Assembly: GCA_000697355.1 (NCBI GenBank) | Contig: JNEN01001252.1 | Coordinates: 1-64,000, forward strand | Source: Syncephalastrum monosporum B8922 | Lineage: Eukaryota; Mucoromycota; Mucoromycetes; Mucorales; Syncephalastraceae | DNA: 64,000 nt | Direction: 5' to 3' | Part shown: positions 21,745 to 32,630 of the stretch, piece by piece | Position numbering within the stretch: position 1 is the stretch's first letter | Layout of the letters: every line of letters begins with the position of its first letter | Position numbers and translations under genes: made by a program | Notes under the pieces: generated by a model | What the model saw: the letters and a program-made list of their open reading frames with translations, nothing else | Databases searched by the model: none | Told to the model about the DNA's origin: nothing

Positions 21745-22413
21745 ATGGTATGCTCTACAGACAACACTGAATACAGAATGCCCATCTCATTCGTGTCTAG
21801 TCGCTTCGTATCGCACCTGCAGCACGCCCTGAGAACACAGCCAAGTCGACCTTCGACACCTCTCACACTGAGCTCGGTGGTCATGACGCTCTCCGTTACG
21901 GCACCCGATCCATCAAGACCGAAGTTCTTCCTGGTCACCCGATCCAATCCCGCGTCGAGGATGTATGTGAAGGGGTACTGCATCTACACTAGCTAACCTT
22001 TTGAGTATATTTGTAGTGGCACGAATCACAGTGGGAAATGAAGCTCAACATGGCACGACGCGCTCAGGGCATGCACGCCCCTATCAAGCTTTCGATGGAG
22101 CGTGATATTGTTAGCAAGGTATATCTCTTTTCATATAAACTTTTATAGAGACATGAGCTCACTCGTCTCTAGCGCCAACGTATGCCAGTCCTGCCCTCCT
22201 CGAACCTGCACCTCGACATTCTCATGGGACGAGATGAAACAATCGACTTTGAAGACTTTTTGAACGGTAACATGATTGGAAGATAGGGCAAAAAAAAAAA
22301 AAAGGGAACATGCGATGCTGATACAGAAATGATATGAAATAGATCCTGCCATGTCGACGGATATGCTGGATGTGCATGCTGCTATGGAGAAGAAACTGAA
22401 CTTGAAGGTCTAA
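21745..22413 (+). CDS. UMP1: proteasome maturation factor UMP1/POMP
   Basis: Five exons (21745-21747, 21801-21962, 22017-22118, 22173-22266, 22343-22413) encode 143 aa. UMP1 is the short-lived chaperone enclosed in half-proteasomes during 20S assembly. Conserved pieces are 'HDALRYGTRSIKTEVLPGHP', 'SQWEMKLNMARRAQGMHAP', 'IKLSMERDIVSK' and 'LPSSNLHLDILMGRDETIDF'. The first coding exon is only the ATG: the donor GTATGC follows directly and the acceptor GTCTAG leads into SLRIAPAARPEN. No other in-frame start precedes the conserved part. Confidence 0.93.
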
Positions 22414-22442
22414 ATATCTAGATGAATACCCCATAGGCAGCG

Positions 22443-23314
22443 CTAAGATGACTTCTCAATCTGTATCCAGAAGAAAAAATACAAAAAAAGATTCAACACA
22501 CGGAAAGAAGGGGGAGGAGGCATAGAACTTACGGGTAAGAAGAGCTTGAACTCAGGAGGTAGCTCGTCTTCGGTATAGTGCCGATCAGTGAAATACACAC
22601 GCCGTAATCTGCAGTTGGCGTGGATGGTGACGCGCGAGGTTTCGACATACTGTGTGCCGTACGCTCGTTGCACATAATCGGATAAATCAAACGCAATCTG
22701 GTTCCATCCTGGGTCGAGTCGCATTGGCATCGTCGTGATATAAGGCTTGACGCGTGTAGCAAGCTAAGAAATACGTGATGCTATTAAGTTCTGCATTGAT
22801 GACTGCCCTCTCGATCCCATTCTATCATTTCATCTCCCCGGATACCTGATAGTTGGAAGCACGGAAGCGCCTTGTCTCATTCTGGTCATCGAGTACTTCT
22901 ATCTCGAACGAGAAATACTGGTTCATGTTTTTGGCGAGGAGCGTAATATAAGGCAGTTTGATGCCGAGGGTGCGGTCGGCAGAAGCAGGACAGGTGATGA
23001 ACGTGTCGGACACGTTCGTCGATTGCAACTCGAGCACGCGTGACTGGATGAGGTCGTCTGTCACAATCGCGATAGAATCTTTCTCATTGTTCTCGTCTTT
23101 TTCAGGTGCTTCGCTGTGCCATAATTGAAGGGGCTCGGTTCTACGACGATTTCAAGGCGCATTCAGTAAAGCTTTCTATACCACATAAGTATCTATATGT
23201 ATCATACCCGACGCTGTACAGAATGGACAAGAATCCTGACTTTTGTCATGCCGATGAGCTCCATACATTCGAGTAAAGAGGTAACGTACGTACTTGAAAC
23301 GTGTTTTTGAACAT
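22443..23314 (-). CDS. CFAP20: CFAP20 (BUG22/GTL3) homologue
   Basis: Five exons (23314-23294, 23239-23208, 23140-22846, 22763-22533, 22460-22443) encode 198 aa, close to the ~193 aa of the animal protein. The family is highly conserved and almost every landmark is present: '[18 protein letters not shown]', 'PLQLWHS', 'TLGIKLPYI', 'RRFRASNYQ', '[18 protein letters not shown]', 'RAYGTQYVE', '[15 protein letters not shown]' and '[13 protein letters not shown]'. CFAP20 is a microtubule inner protein of cilia with a second, nuclear role in transcription and replication. A mould without flagella would need only a non-ciliary role. The last exon, six codons including the stop, is the least certain. 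Confidence 0.94.
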
Positions 23315-23462
23315 GCTTTCAACCACCTTTTTTTTTTTTTTTTTATCGCTAAGCTGCACAAAAAAGCATTAATTCAACTGCGCTATGTATTTTACCGGTT
23401 CGCCGCGCAAAACCGGGAAATAAACACACCACTTTTTCTTTCTTCTTTAATAACATAATAAC

Positions 23463-24157
23463 ATGGCTGTCTTGCTGGCTACGCGACGAAGCACGACTGG
23501 GCTCTTGCTCCACAGCCGGCGTCTCTACAGCGCACAGTCGAGACCGAAGCCGCTGTCAGCCAAGGAGCGTGAGGAGCTGTCACCGATGATTCGCGTGGAC
23601 CAGTCGGGTGAAGTGGGTGCCTACTACATCTACATGGGTCAAATGGCCGTACTGGGTCGGGACAAGAAGCTGCGCCCCATTCTTCAGGAAATGTGGGACC
23701 AGGAAAAGAAACATCTCGAGCGGTTTGATGACCTTGTCGTGCAGCACCGCGTCAGACCGAGTCTGCTCAGACCGTTGTGGGAAGTCGCGGGCTTTGCCGT
23801 CGGTGCTGGCACAGCCCTCCTGGGCAAAGAAGCCGCCATGGCATGCACTGAGGCAGTCGAGACGGTCATTGGCAATCATTACGACGACCAGCTGAGACAC
23901 CTCGTCGAGCTATCCAAGGAGAATAAGAACCCGGATTTGAATGATTTGAGCAAGGTAAACCGCGCATGCCATGTCCCTCGTGCTACTTTTGTATTGACTT
24001 CTTTGGATAGACCGTCGCGCAATTCAGAGACGAGGAGCTGGAGCACCACGATATCGCCATTGAGCATGATGCGCAGCAGGCCCCCTTCCATTCTGCGCTC
24101 AAGGCTGTCATTATGCAAGGCTGCAAGACAGCCATTTGGGTCGCTGAGCGGGTCTAA
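23463..24157 (+). CDS. COQ7: 5-demethoxyubiquinone hydroxylase COQ7
   Basis: Two exons (23463-23954, 24011-24157) encode 212 aa. COQ7 (CLK-1/CAT5) is the di-iron monooxygenase that hydroxylates demethoxyubiquinone in mitochondrial coenzyme Q synthesis. A basic presequence (MAVLLATRRSTTGLLLHSRR) precedes the domain. Di-iron ligands are visible as the Glu in 'RVDQSGEVGAYYIYMGQ', the EKKH motif in 'DQEKKHLERFD', the Glu in 'ACTEAVETVIGNHYDDQL' and ELEHHD plus 'AIEHDA' near the C-terminus. The ending 'GCKTAIWVAERV' is typical. Head-to-head with CFAP20, with about 150 bp between start codons, so they may share a promoter. Confidence 0.95.
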
Positions 24158-24322
24158 TCTTCTTAATATTCTCCATCTGTGAACTTATCTATCCATCCTC
24201 TGCAATACCACCTTTCACATGTACACACTCTCTCCCCTGATCTTCTAATCATTACATTCAAATTAAAAAAAGGCATCCATTTTATCATGTAACGCGGGAA
24301 TAGTAGGTATGTAGTATTATGA

Positions 24323-24932
24323 TTAGAAGAACCAGTAATATGCGAGGATGACCATGATGACAATGAATAGGACGAGGTAGCACATGGTAGCGCCCGATTC
24401 CTTCTCGGCCATGATCTTGAATTTATGCACCGTTTCCCCCAGGAAAGATCCGGTCTGCGAAAACTGATCATTCTGTAAAGTATATCCTCTTATTAGTGTG
24501 TATAGATACGATCCTTTATCCTACTTGCCATGGTGTCCAAAAGGCTGTTCCCGGACTTGATCTCATCGTTAATTTTGCCCGTTATCTATGCCGTCTATGT
24601 GAGCTGACCCACTCCACTCCGCATTTATGCATACGTATATATCACATACACTTTTTAAGACCTGGACTTTGGCAGACAGGCCACTGATCCGTTCATCGCT
24701 TTGACTTTCCATGTATTCTAAATCTTTATCGTCCATTTTCAGCTTGATGGACCCTGTGCTAGCCGGAGATGACGATCGTGGCGAATCATACACCGAAGGA
24801 GAGGGCGTCCGAGCCTCGCCGAGGAGAGCAGATCGATTATGTAAATGTTGGAAGGATCTTCAAACCATAAATAGCTAGTCATAATATAAAAAAGCTGTAC
24901 CTAACACTTCTTGAGCCAAACTGCCTTGACAT
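24323..24932 (-). CDS. BET1: BET1-like Qc-SNARE
   Basis: Four exons (24932-24901, 24857-24650, 24585-24529, 24472-24323) encode 148 aa. Bet1 is an ER-Golgi fusion SNARE. The SNARE helix runs from 'MESQSDERISGLSAKVQVLK' through 'ITGKINDEIKSGNSLLDTM' and 'NDQFSQTGSFLGETVHKFK', with Gln at the expected central layer. A C-terminal membrane anchor (MCYLVLFIVIMVILAYYWFF) ends the protein. The N-terminus is Ser/Pro-rich. The third intron has a GC donor (GCAAGT) in place of GT; reading through it would break the SNARE heptads. Sft1-type SNAREs are related, but Bet1 fits better. Confidence 0.9.
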
Positions 24933-25649
24933 GGTGGAGAAGAGTATCGTAAGGAGTGTGTCTCTCTTTTCCTATGGGGCACGCGCGCCGCTCCCTCTTT
25001 TCTATTTTCTTCGGATTGGATCTCAGCTAATCGTCTGGCGAGTTAGAGACCATACATATTCAAGCTTCCATGCATTGTGCAATCCATACAAGTCAAGTAA
25101 CTAACTATACGTTGTAACGATACATAAACACCGTACTGCCCGTCCAAGTATGCTTACACAAACATTCCTTTACCTGGTCAAGTGGGATTAACCAGGGCAA
25201 CAGTCTGGCAAGGCCCAAGCACGTGATCATTGGAAAGTTCTTTTCTTTTCCTTCTGTGTGAGGCTATACTTACAGGCTATTGAAGGTTACACTGATACCG
25301 TATACAAGAGTGTAATCTATTCTCCTTGAATTGTATGCACTCTGGACACCCATATTCCTCCATATCTCGGAGTAGAAGGCATGCCACCGCAGCATGCAGC
25401 TGGCGCTTATACACATCTAGCGGGTAGCCTACTTGAACCGAGGTAGTGCGCTACTAAGTCGGTCTGATAGCCACAGTAAATATCAAACTGCTTTGGCCAT
25501 TAATCTACAAGGTCTTTATTACATTATGTGTAGTTTATGCATCGGAGTGCATGGCGATCTACGCACGTAGTTTCCGTTTTCTGAACCAAATGGCTCACAC
25601 CCGAGTCCGCCTTCGAATTGATGAAACAGTAGAGCTCTCTCTCTTTTTT
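24933..25649. other. intergenic between BET1 and nicastrin, no gene seen
   Basis: The 5' flank of BET1 and the 3' flank of nicastrin. Only short frames occur on either strand and none has domain support. Confidence 0.45.
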
Positions 25650-28257
25650 TCATTCGACTTTGAACGTTTTCTTCATCCATCGCTGCGCAAAGAGGACGAC
25701 AAGGACGCTCGCAATCAGCCAGAGGATACCTACAATTAATTCCACCACCTGATGCGTCCACGACGTGACGAGAAAGATGCGGTAGGTGGGTGTGTTCCAT
25801 CTACAAGGCCCCAATTAGAACGCGGGCACAAACGAGCCCGTTGGCTACTTACGTGCTTTCGGCCCATGTCGCCTTGGTTGGATCCACGACCGTCACTTTC
25901 CCGGACCCTTCATCATAGTCCAGGCCCATGCCGTACGCGCGGTGGTAATTCGTCAAGCTGCGCACGCACTGACCCTTGATGCAGTATTGCCCGGATGTAC
26001 AGTCTCGGATAGTTTTGCAGTTCGCTCGAGTCTCGTTGACAGCTGTCACACCCATCAAGAAGCTCAACGCAAAGCGGGGCAGCAGCTGGGGCTGTGGGTT
26101 GCCAAAGTCGTACACCGATGCATAATGGCTGAACTCACCGATACCCGAAACTGATAGAGAAAGATGAGGAAAAGCAAAGCTGTCTATGTCCGGCTGTTAC
26201 CTTCAAAATAGGCTTGCATGAAGCTGCATGAGAAGTTCGACGCCAGACAGTTCAACAGGGAGGAGACCAGTTCACAATCCGCCGCGATCGCGGTCGCATC
26301 CTGGACCGTGCCGCCTGCTTGCACATACACGCCCCGCGCAGTTGTGTTGACAAGCCCACAGATGCTCTGAGCGACAGCGTCCAGATCGGTATCATCATCA
26401 TCTAGATCGCTGTTGTAGAACCTAAAGCCAATAGATAGGTGAGTAAAAGGCCCTTTGTTTCTTTTTCAGTATCATTGACGTACCTGCCCATGTCTTTCTG
26501 ATAGTCCGTAATCACAGCCGCCTGTATATCTCGCTTTCGGGTAAGGAAACTCATCGCACTGCTGGGTGGCAGCTTCCGCTGCACTCGATCTTCGTCGGCG
26601 GAACGGATACCGCTGTCAGGGGTCGTGTTCAACTGCTGCAGGTTACGGAGCAGCTCCTGACTGACGTTCGCATCATCCACGTGTGCCCAGTAACCCGTCG
26701 TACCTGCAACCGAGTTGATTTCCACAATGGCCTCTATCATGTCAAAATGAATGCGTTTGAAGTCGAGGTTCTTGACGCATGGGTTCGTGCAAGGCGCATC
26801 TGTATAAGGACAGGTAGTCGCGCGCGATGCGTTGGTACACTCAAATGGCGTTGTAATATCGTTTACAAAGCGTTGAGAACCGGCGAGCCCCCATGTCTCG
26901 GCGGTAAACAGCGTGTAGAGGATGTGTTTCGGGAGATGTGTCACGGGTACCTAAGGAGCGTGATAAGTGCACCATGTCACTGGAACTTCAATGTATCTTC
27001 TGATTTACTCTGCTAAGAGCGTCGGCGATTGCCAAGACAGAAACCATGCCGGACAGATCATAGCGGACGCCCAGTGTCAAGTCGTGGAAAAGAGAGCGGC
27101 TATCCATGGCAGAAGAGACAACGACGATCGGTTTCTGATCATATTGGGAGATATCAATGGAAGGCGTTGAGTAGACAGACAGGCCTCCCACGGGTTGGCA
27201 CCATCCTTTCAAGAGAATGAGTGGCGGTGCCCAAGGCTGTAACATTGATTACCTCTTCGCAAGCAGGTTTCTGTGTTCACTGCGGCCCACATGGACAGGT
27301 CGAAATCAATGGCTTTCAGAGGGAAATGCTTGTATTGTCGCTCATTATTATAGGCGGCGGCCTGACCTAGGCCATCAGCAAGGAAAGAAATAGAGGAGTG
27401 GGTCGGCTTACCTGGAGGGTCGCATTGTACGCTTGCACGGCCGCAGTATTTACAGGGTCTATGCCAAAGATGGGTATGTCAAAAGAGCGTTCAAGCAATC
27501 CTTGACCCTAATTAACGAGAGAAGAAGAGAATAAAATGAGAGAGGATATGAGGTATATGATCAAGGGTTCTGATTTGATCTGATCCTTTTGTACCTGCGG
27601 GTTCCATTGATATGCGTTCGAATCGCCAGCGTACAGACCGAATTCGCAGTTGGGACACGTCGAGTCAGGAGAAAGGGCTTCGGCAAGGGAGACATTGTTC
27701 ATGCCGGCGCGCAAAAGTACAATGAGACCACTCACTTGACGGCTGGATTCCAGTGCATCCACGTTCACGCTGTCAAATAAAACACAGCCATGAGTCCAAT
27801 CCCTGCGCGGACTCTATCCTAAGGCGGACTAACCTGGTGAGTAGGTGGTATCCGAGTATGACAGCGTAGGGGTTACTGGAGGGCATGTTGCCTTGCAGGA
27901 GTGTATCGAGGTCTTGCTGCGATTGTGCGTGATAGAGAACGCCAGAGCGTTTATGTTGTGCTACAACAACCGAAAGAGAATCGTCGGTACATTGGGTGAC
28001 CCTACAATCACCTTCACCTACCTTGACATCCAATGGTGCTTGTTGAATTCAGGAGTCTTACGCATGGCCAGTTACTGTAGTAGTTGTATATGGAAGGATT
28101 CAGACTGGTGGCTAAGGTTGGTGATGTGCTAGCTAATGTAACACACGCGTCTCATCCTCGTCAATCGCTCTTCATTAATCTAAGGTGCGGAGGGATTACC
28201 GAGCACTGTCTTGACCCATAGGCTAGCGAGTCCAGAAATGATGTAAATGAAGCGCAT
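25650..28257 (-). CDS. NCSTN: nicastrin, gamma-secretase subunit
   Basis: Eleven exons join in phase to 662 aa: 28257-28200, 28111-28022, 27960-27834, 27769-27595, 27507-27412, 27361-27253, 27205-27009, 26950-26484, 26421-26201, 26150-25853, 25800-25650. Nicastrin is the large type I glycoprotein of the presenilin protease that gates substrates. A signal peptide starts MRFIYIISGLASLWV. Family landmarks are 'PCVRLLNSTSTIGCQ', 'KRSGVLYHAQSQQDLDTLL', 'WCQPVGGLSVYSTPS', 'IVVVSSAMDSRSLFHDLTLG', 'ETWGLAGSQRF', 'TKATWAESTWNTPTYRIFLV' and one C-terminal membrane helix. The human DYIGS motif is replaced by GLAGS, while the preceding Glu is kept. Cysteines and N-glycosylation sites abound in the ectodomain. 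Confidence 0.93.
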
Positions 28258-28763
28258 TTCAGTAGGAGGGTATACAATGATAGACAGCACACTGTCTGAC
28301 CTGGACGTGTTGAAATAAAGCGCCTATTTATCAAGAGGGGACGCGAAATTGGGGTTTATTGTGTCATGCATTTATATTTATGGCCAGACAAATAGACAGT
28401 AGTTGGTTGAGGAAATGGGTCATATGTGAGGGTTTTCTTTTGCGTATGATCATTTGTGCTGCCCAGACACGTACACGTACCTTCTGACGAATCATCTTCC
28501 CTTGATGAATCTACTCTAGTTAGTTGAAAGTTTTTTAAGCTTCGCCAGAAAGTGATCAAGATATCAAGAGGTTTAAGGCTGAGACAGTATGGATAACCAG
28601 TAGCTGCAAGCTACATGGAAATCACCGTTACCTTGCGAAGAGAGGATCAAGACAACAAGATGAATATATACGTCAGTATTATAAACATTATTACGCCAAG
28701 CATATCGAGTCAACAAGGCAACAGATAAGTCAATCCTGGCAAACATATCCACAGTATATACGA

Positions 28764-28925
28764 CTATAGATAAGGATCGCATCCAGGATATGGTATAACG
28801 CGGCAAGGCGGCCTCTGGCGTTTGTTGAAGGATCCCGAGTCTTGGGGCTGTGCCAAATTGGCTATCTTGAGCGATGCTTCATGATTTCAGCCAGCAGCAG
28901 GAGTGCTGAGAGCAGTCGATATCAT
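28764..28925 (-). pseudogene. peptide precursor, broken copy D
   Basis: Matches copies A and B from the late signal peptide (MIS-ALS) to the C-terminus. It keeps the Lys-Arg site and a two-Cys end (QRPPCRVIPYPGCDPYL). A TGA replaces the codon expected for the second Gly of the Ala-Gly-Gly-Asn motif, and the start of the signal peptide is unrecognisable. It lies outside inverted block B. Confidence 0.65.
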
Positions 28926-29792
28926 TTCATCCTACTTTCCATGGCGCACTATCGAGGCTAGCTGCCAGCCCCATAATGTTCTCCAGCACTTTATGTTTTG
29001 ACGAGAGAGCTTGCATTTTACGCGCTCTGACATTTTTTTTCTCGTTTAAGTTGATCAGGAGAGCAGATATCTTTGAAATATCAATACAAGGCTATGAACC
29101 TAAAAAAAAAATGGATACTGCCAGCGGGTGCCATGATAGAAGGTGGAATGAATCGTCCTATTGGCATCTATCACTCAGCACAGATACAATAAACAATAAA
29201 CGAGCGAAATAAATCTGGGTTCTTGAATGCTTTTTATAGCATCGCTGTACTAAAAAGCTCACGAGTATCATGAGCTGTGCACTGAATGAGCCATGCTACG
29301 TATAGAGTTTGAAGTTCTGATGATCGTCTGCCACTTTCCAGTCGCATCTCTACGTGATCTTTGACACAGCTCAGATATATTATCAACTCGCAGGAGGCGA
29401 TCAGAATGAGGAGCAACGACTTGGCGGCACAATTTTTAGTCAAACTGAGTAAGCTGGCCAATATGGCTTCCTCCAAGTGACGACCTAGCCCAATGATAAG
29501 GTCGTAAAGTTAGTCATCGGCACCACATTGACCACCATCGTCATCACGAGAGGTTTTCACATGGAAAAACGCTCAACGAACTAGGCCTGAGCACGACGCG
29601 CTTTTCTTCAGTTAAGGGTATAACATCTTCTTGGTATAGAATGCTGTCAAAGCCGTAAAAGCGTGATAACAAGTCCGGAAATTTGGGCCAGTCAGTTCTC
29701 AAACTATGGCGTTCAGCAGCATCCTTCCGTCATTAATAAAGCATATATCAGTGTCGACCTGGAGTTTCGCGGATAATGGCGTCTGACAGAAA

Positions 29793-30053
29793 TCATCCGA
29801 GAAGAAATAGAGTCCATGTCACTCCGGCCGGTTGCTGTCCACGGTGTTGAAGAACTTGTCGCCTTGTAGCGACGGGCAGTATAAACAAGGGGTAGGAACA
29901 AAAGGGTACAGCCTGATGTGCTCTTATTACTCGGATCTTCCGTATGATCTCGACGAAATTGCAGACCCTCCTGGCTTCGTCTGTCAAGCATGTCTTCCAT
30001 AAAAAGTTGGCCGGTCCACTAAAAAGGATGATGGCACTCCGTGGTACATTCAT
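29793..30053 (-). pseudogene. second ORF of the duplicated block, copy B
   Basis: 86 codons from ATG. It contains 'FVEIIRKIRVIRAHQAVPFC' and 'SYPLFILPVATRRQVL', whose relatives are spread over the frame at 20798-21196. A TATATA with 'ggcccatcaattcc' (reverse complement) lies upstream as in copy A. No family recognised. This copy may be the less damaged one, but I cannot exclude that both are non-coding. Confidence 0.35.
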
Positions 30054-30483
30054 ATCAAAACCCCTCGTTGCATTATATCCTGGGGTTGAGAGCTATATAA
30101 AAACCATTGGCCCATCAATTCCAAAAGGCTTCACATCTACTGTGATGGCTGCTCCGCGAGGTACTAGACAAGTATCATCATTTTAACGAGACTGCTACTG
30201 ATATAAGGTGAAACAATTACGAGCTTTATCCAGAAGGGTATCGAGAAGTGTAAAGCTACCACAGGATGATTGAAGACATCGGTACACATGAGAGCACTTG
30301 TCACATGTGATAATAGCAGTAGCCATGAGTTTCATGGCAAAGGCCTTCGTCCGTCAAGGTATGGATAGAGAGAACAAGATGCATATGCACGCAGCAAACG
30401 TTTATTATGATCAAGCAGTACGACTCATCGAGGCGAAGGATAGCGGTAATCCGCTAGTGGTCTGGCAATGTAGAACTTGTAAG

Positions 30484-30687
30484 CTATTGGGGCGTGCATC
30501 CAGGAGGAAATTTGTAGGGAAATAATAATACGCAAGGTTCTTGGCGTTTATTCAGGGATTCAGAGTCTTGGACTTGCGCCAAATTATCTTTCTCGGACGA
30601 TGCTTCTTGATTTCCACCAGCAGTTGAAGCACTGAAAGCGGAGGATATCATTGTAGCCAGCAGCAGAGTAGCAAAGGTAAAACGCAT
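30484..30687 (-). CDS. small secreted two-Cys peptide precursor, copy B
   Basis: Single exon, 67 aa, same length as copy A. The signal peptide (MRFTFATLLLATMISSAFSA) and pro-region (GGNQEASSEKDNLAQVQDSE) are nearly identical to A, and Asn-Lys-Arg again precedes the C-terminal 19 residues. That segment, QEPCVLLFPYKFPPGCTPQ, differs strongly from copy A but keeps Cys-x(10)-Gly-Cys spacing, Pro richness and length. This contrast between a conserved leader and a variable product is what a processed secreted-peptide family predicts. Function unknown. Confidence 0.72.
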   Translation of the reverse strand: MRFTFATLLLATMISSAFSASTAGGNQEASSEKDNLAQVQDSESLNKRQEPCVLLFPYKFPPGCTPQ

Positions 30688-31903
30688 CTTGGTCTTGTCG
30701 CTTGTCTTGAGTGGGTGGGCAGAGGAGGATAGGCAGCTGTGAGAATTTTATGGGTTTAACCATCGGTGTACGTCAATGGCAGCCTTATTTATATTGTTGC
30801 GTTTGGTACCCTAAACATTCTGGCGTTGCAATTTTTGCATGGAACGGAGACCTAGGCACGGAAAGGGGAGACAGGGAATTTTCTATACATCTATAGCGTA
30901 CATATCAAGTCAGGAGCAAGGATAGAGAATAGCTGTATCCTTACAACCCCTGTGTGTACAGATCATCCGTTCTGCACGCCGTAGCCGAGTGTATCTACAT
31001 CAAAAATGGGCGAATGTCACCATGCTGTACCCTATGTGACCCCGATCCTAGAGCCCAGGAAAAATCTTGTACAAGATTGTGGCAGAATTTTAAGGAGAAG
31101 TATGCACAGACTGTGCCAGCATTCGGGTAACAGTAATAGGACTCGCTATTCCATGCGGTAGTAGCTGATTTTTGCTATACTCCCTCATGCGTTAAACTGT
31201 AATCAGTACTCTTATACATAGTATCTGTAAAGAAGATAACTTGTCCAATTTTCGCGTACGACCCAACATCAAGGAACAAAAGCAAAGTGCTCCATAGTTT
31301 CTACGAGAGTCATAGCTTTGATTTAAGCAGGTACATTACTTCTGGTGACTTTCGCCTCGTTTAATCGCCTTAGAAGGCTTTTCATATGGCCACTATACCA
31401 TTAAAATGTCCAGGTTGTCAGAAGAGTCTGAGTGTTTGTGTCACTGTGCTCCATCCTGCTGTATGTTGGTGCATATGAATAATATATCTCGTTTGTTTTC
31501 ACTTAGTGGCACACGTATCATAGCCAACAGAAGACGGTGGGATCTAAACCATACTTGCTCTGGTTGTCTTGCTCGTATCTTTAATCATCAGCGTCGTGGG
31601 GCATAGCTCGTGTTTAATTCTAGTGTTTATTCTTTGTAGTACACAATTTGCGTATGAGGCCAGACGCTTATCTGAAGACTAATGACAACGAGAATTTTAC
31701 CAAAACAGCTATGCAGCGCTCACGTACACACAGAATAGAAGTTTCAAACTTAAAAGCACATGGGAATGAGGGACTGACTGGTGTTACGACTAGCTGTCAG
31801 ATGACAGACCTAAATAGCCATACGATAATAAGATGGAGTGGTCCCCCTCCGTGCTATAATGGATGTATCGCACAAGAGTATCAGAGTGGTTAGCGGCAGA
31901 AGG

Positions 31904-32630
31904 TAACTGTTTGATACGACTCGTATACTAGACAATCCAGCTGAGCAATGACAAACAGAAGCTTAATTGAAGCGGCAACCTTGCTGCGGATCAGCGTCTT
32001 GATTATAATTGGAAAACGCCACTTTGTCCTGTCCGTTGGGTTTATGCGGCTAACTAGCACTCCAAGGTGTTGAGATCTTTTCGAGGAAAAAGCCTCGAGA
32101 CTTCGTTGCCATGGTGTCCAGTTTGAAGTGGACATACTATCCAGTTGTTGCGAAGAGTCAGCGTAGATTTTGAAACACCACAACTGAATAGTGCTTTGAT
32201 TCCACGGACTGGCTTCAGTGTGTTGTGAAGCAGAAGTTGCTCAGCTCACTGCTCAGTGACGAGCTGTGCTTATAGACTTTGTTTCTTGTCGGAAGGACTG
32301 TACTATCTTACCACCTGATTTAATTTACCAGTATTATAGCTTTTGGTGCACCCGCATGCCAACAAAGCAAATCAAGACTTCACCATCTTTACTGGAAGGA
32401 AGAAAAAGTAGGCAGAGGTCTTGTAATTCAGGTACAAGCACGAACAGTAATTTGAAGAGTTACCGTCTTTGGATGAAAAGACGCAGGAGCAAAAGGAGCA
32501 TGCTGGTTCGAGGCAGGAGCAGGCAATGCAGTCACTACTGATACTTCAATAAATCTAACGGAAATCATATATTCTCGTTATCAAGAAAATTGCGGTAATA
32601 AATGTGTATGCAATGGACATTATATGATGT
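31904..32630. other. intergenic, no gene seen
   Basis: Between duplicated block B and the 3' end of the TPS2-like gene. Short frames only, with no motif or splice support. Confidence 0.45.

Larger units (their letters stand above)
29230..31903 (-). repeat. duplicated block, copy B (inverted relative to copy A)
   Basis: Inverted match to about 18,904-21,287. It carries the intact peptide gene at 30484-30687, the conserved TATA box (30793-30786) and the ORF at 29793-30053. A few hundred bases near 29,480-29,700 have no clear partner in copy A. Confidence 0.75.

Noticed and set aside
27835..28133. Frame reading VTQCTDDSLSVVVAQH as part of nicastrin
   Set aside because: Joining it would need a ~20-base intron or a frame break. 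The 61-base intron from GTAGGT to TTGTAG gives a clean in-phase join to AQHKRSGVLYHA.
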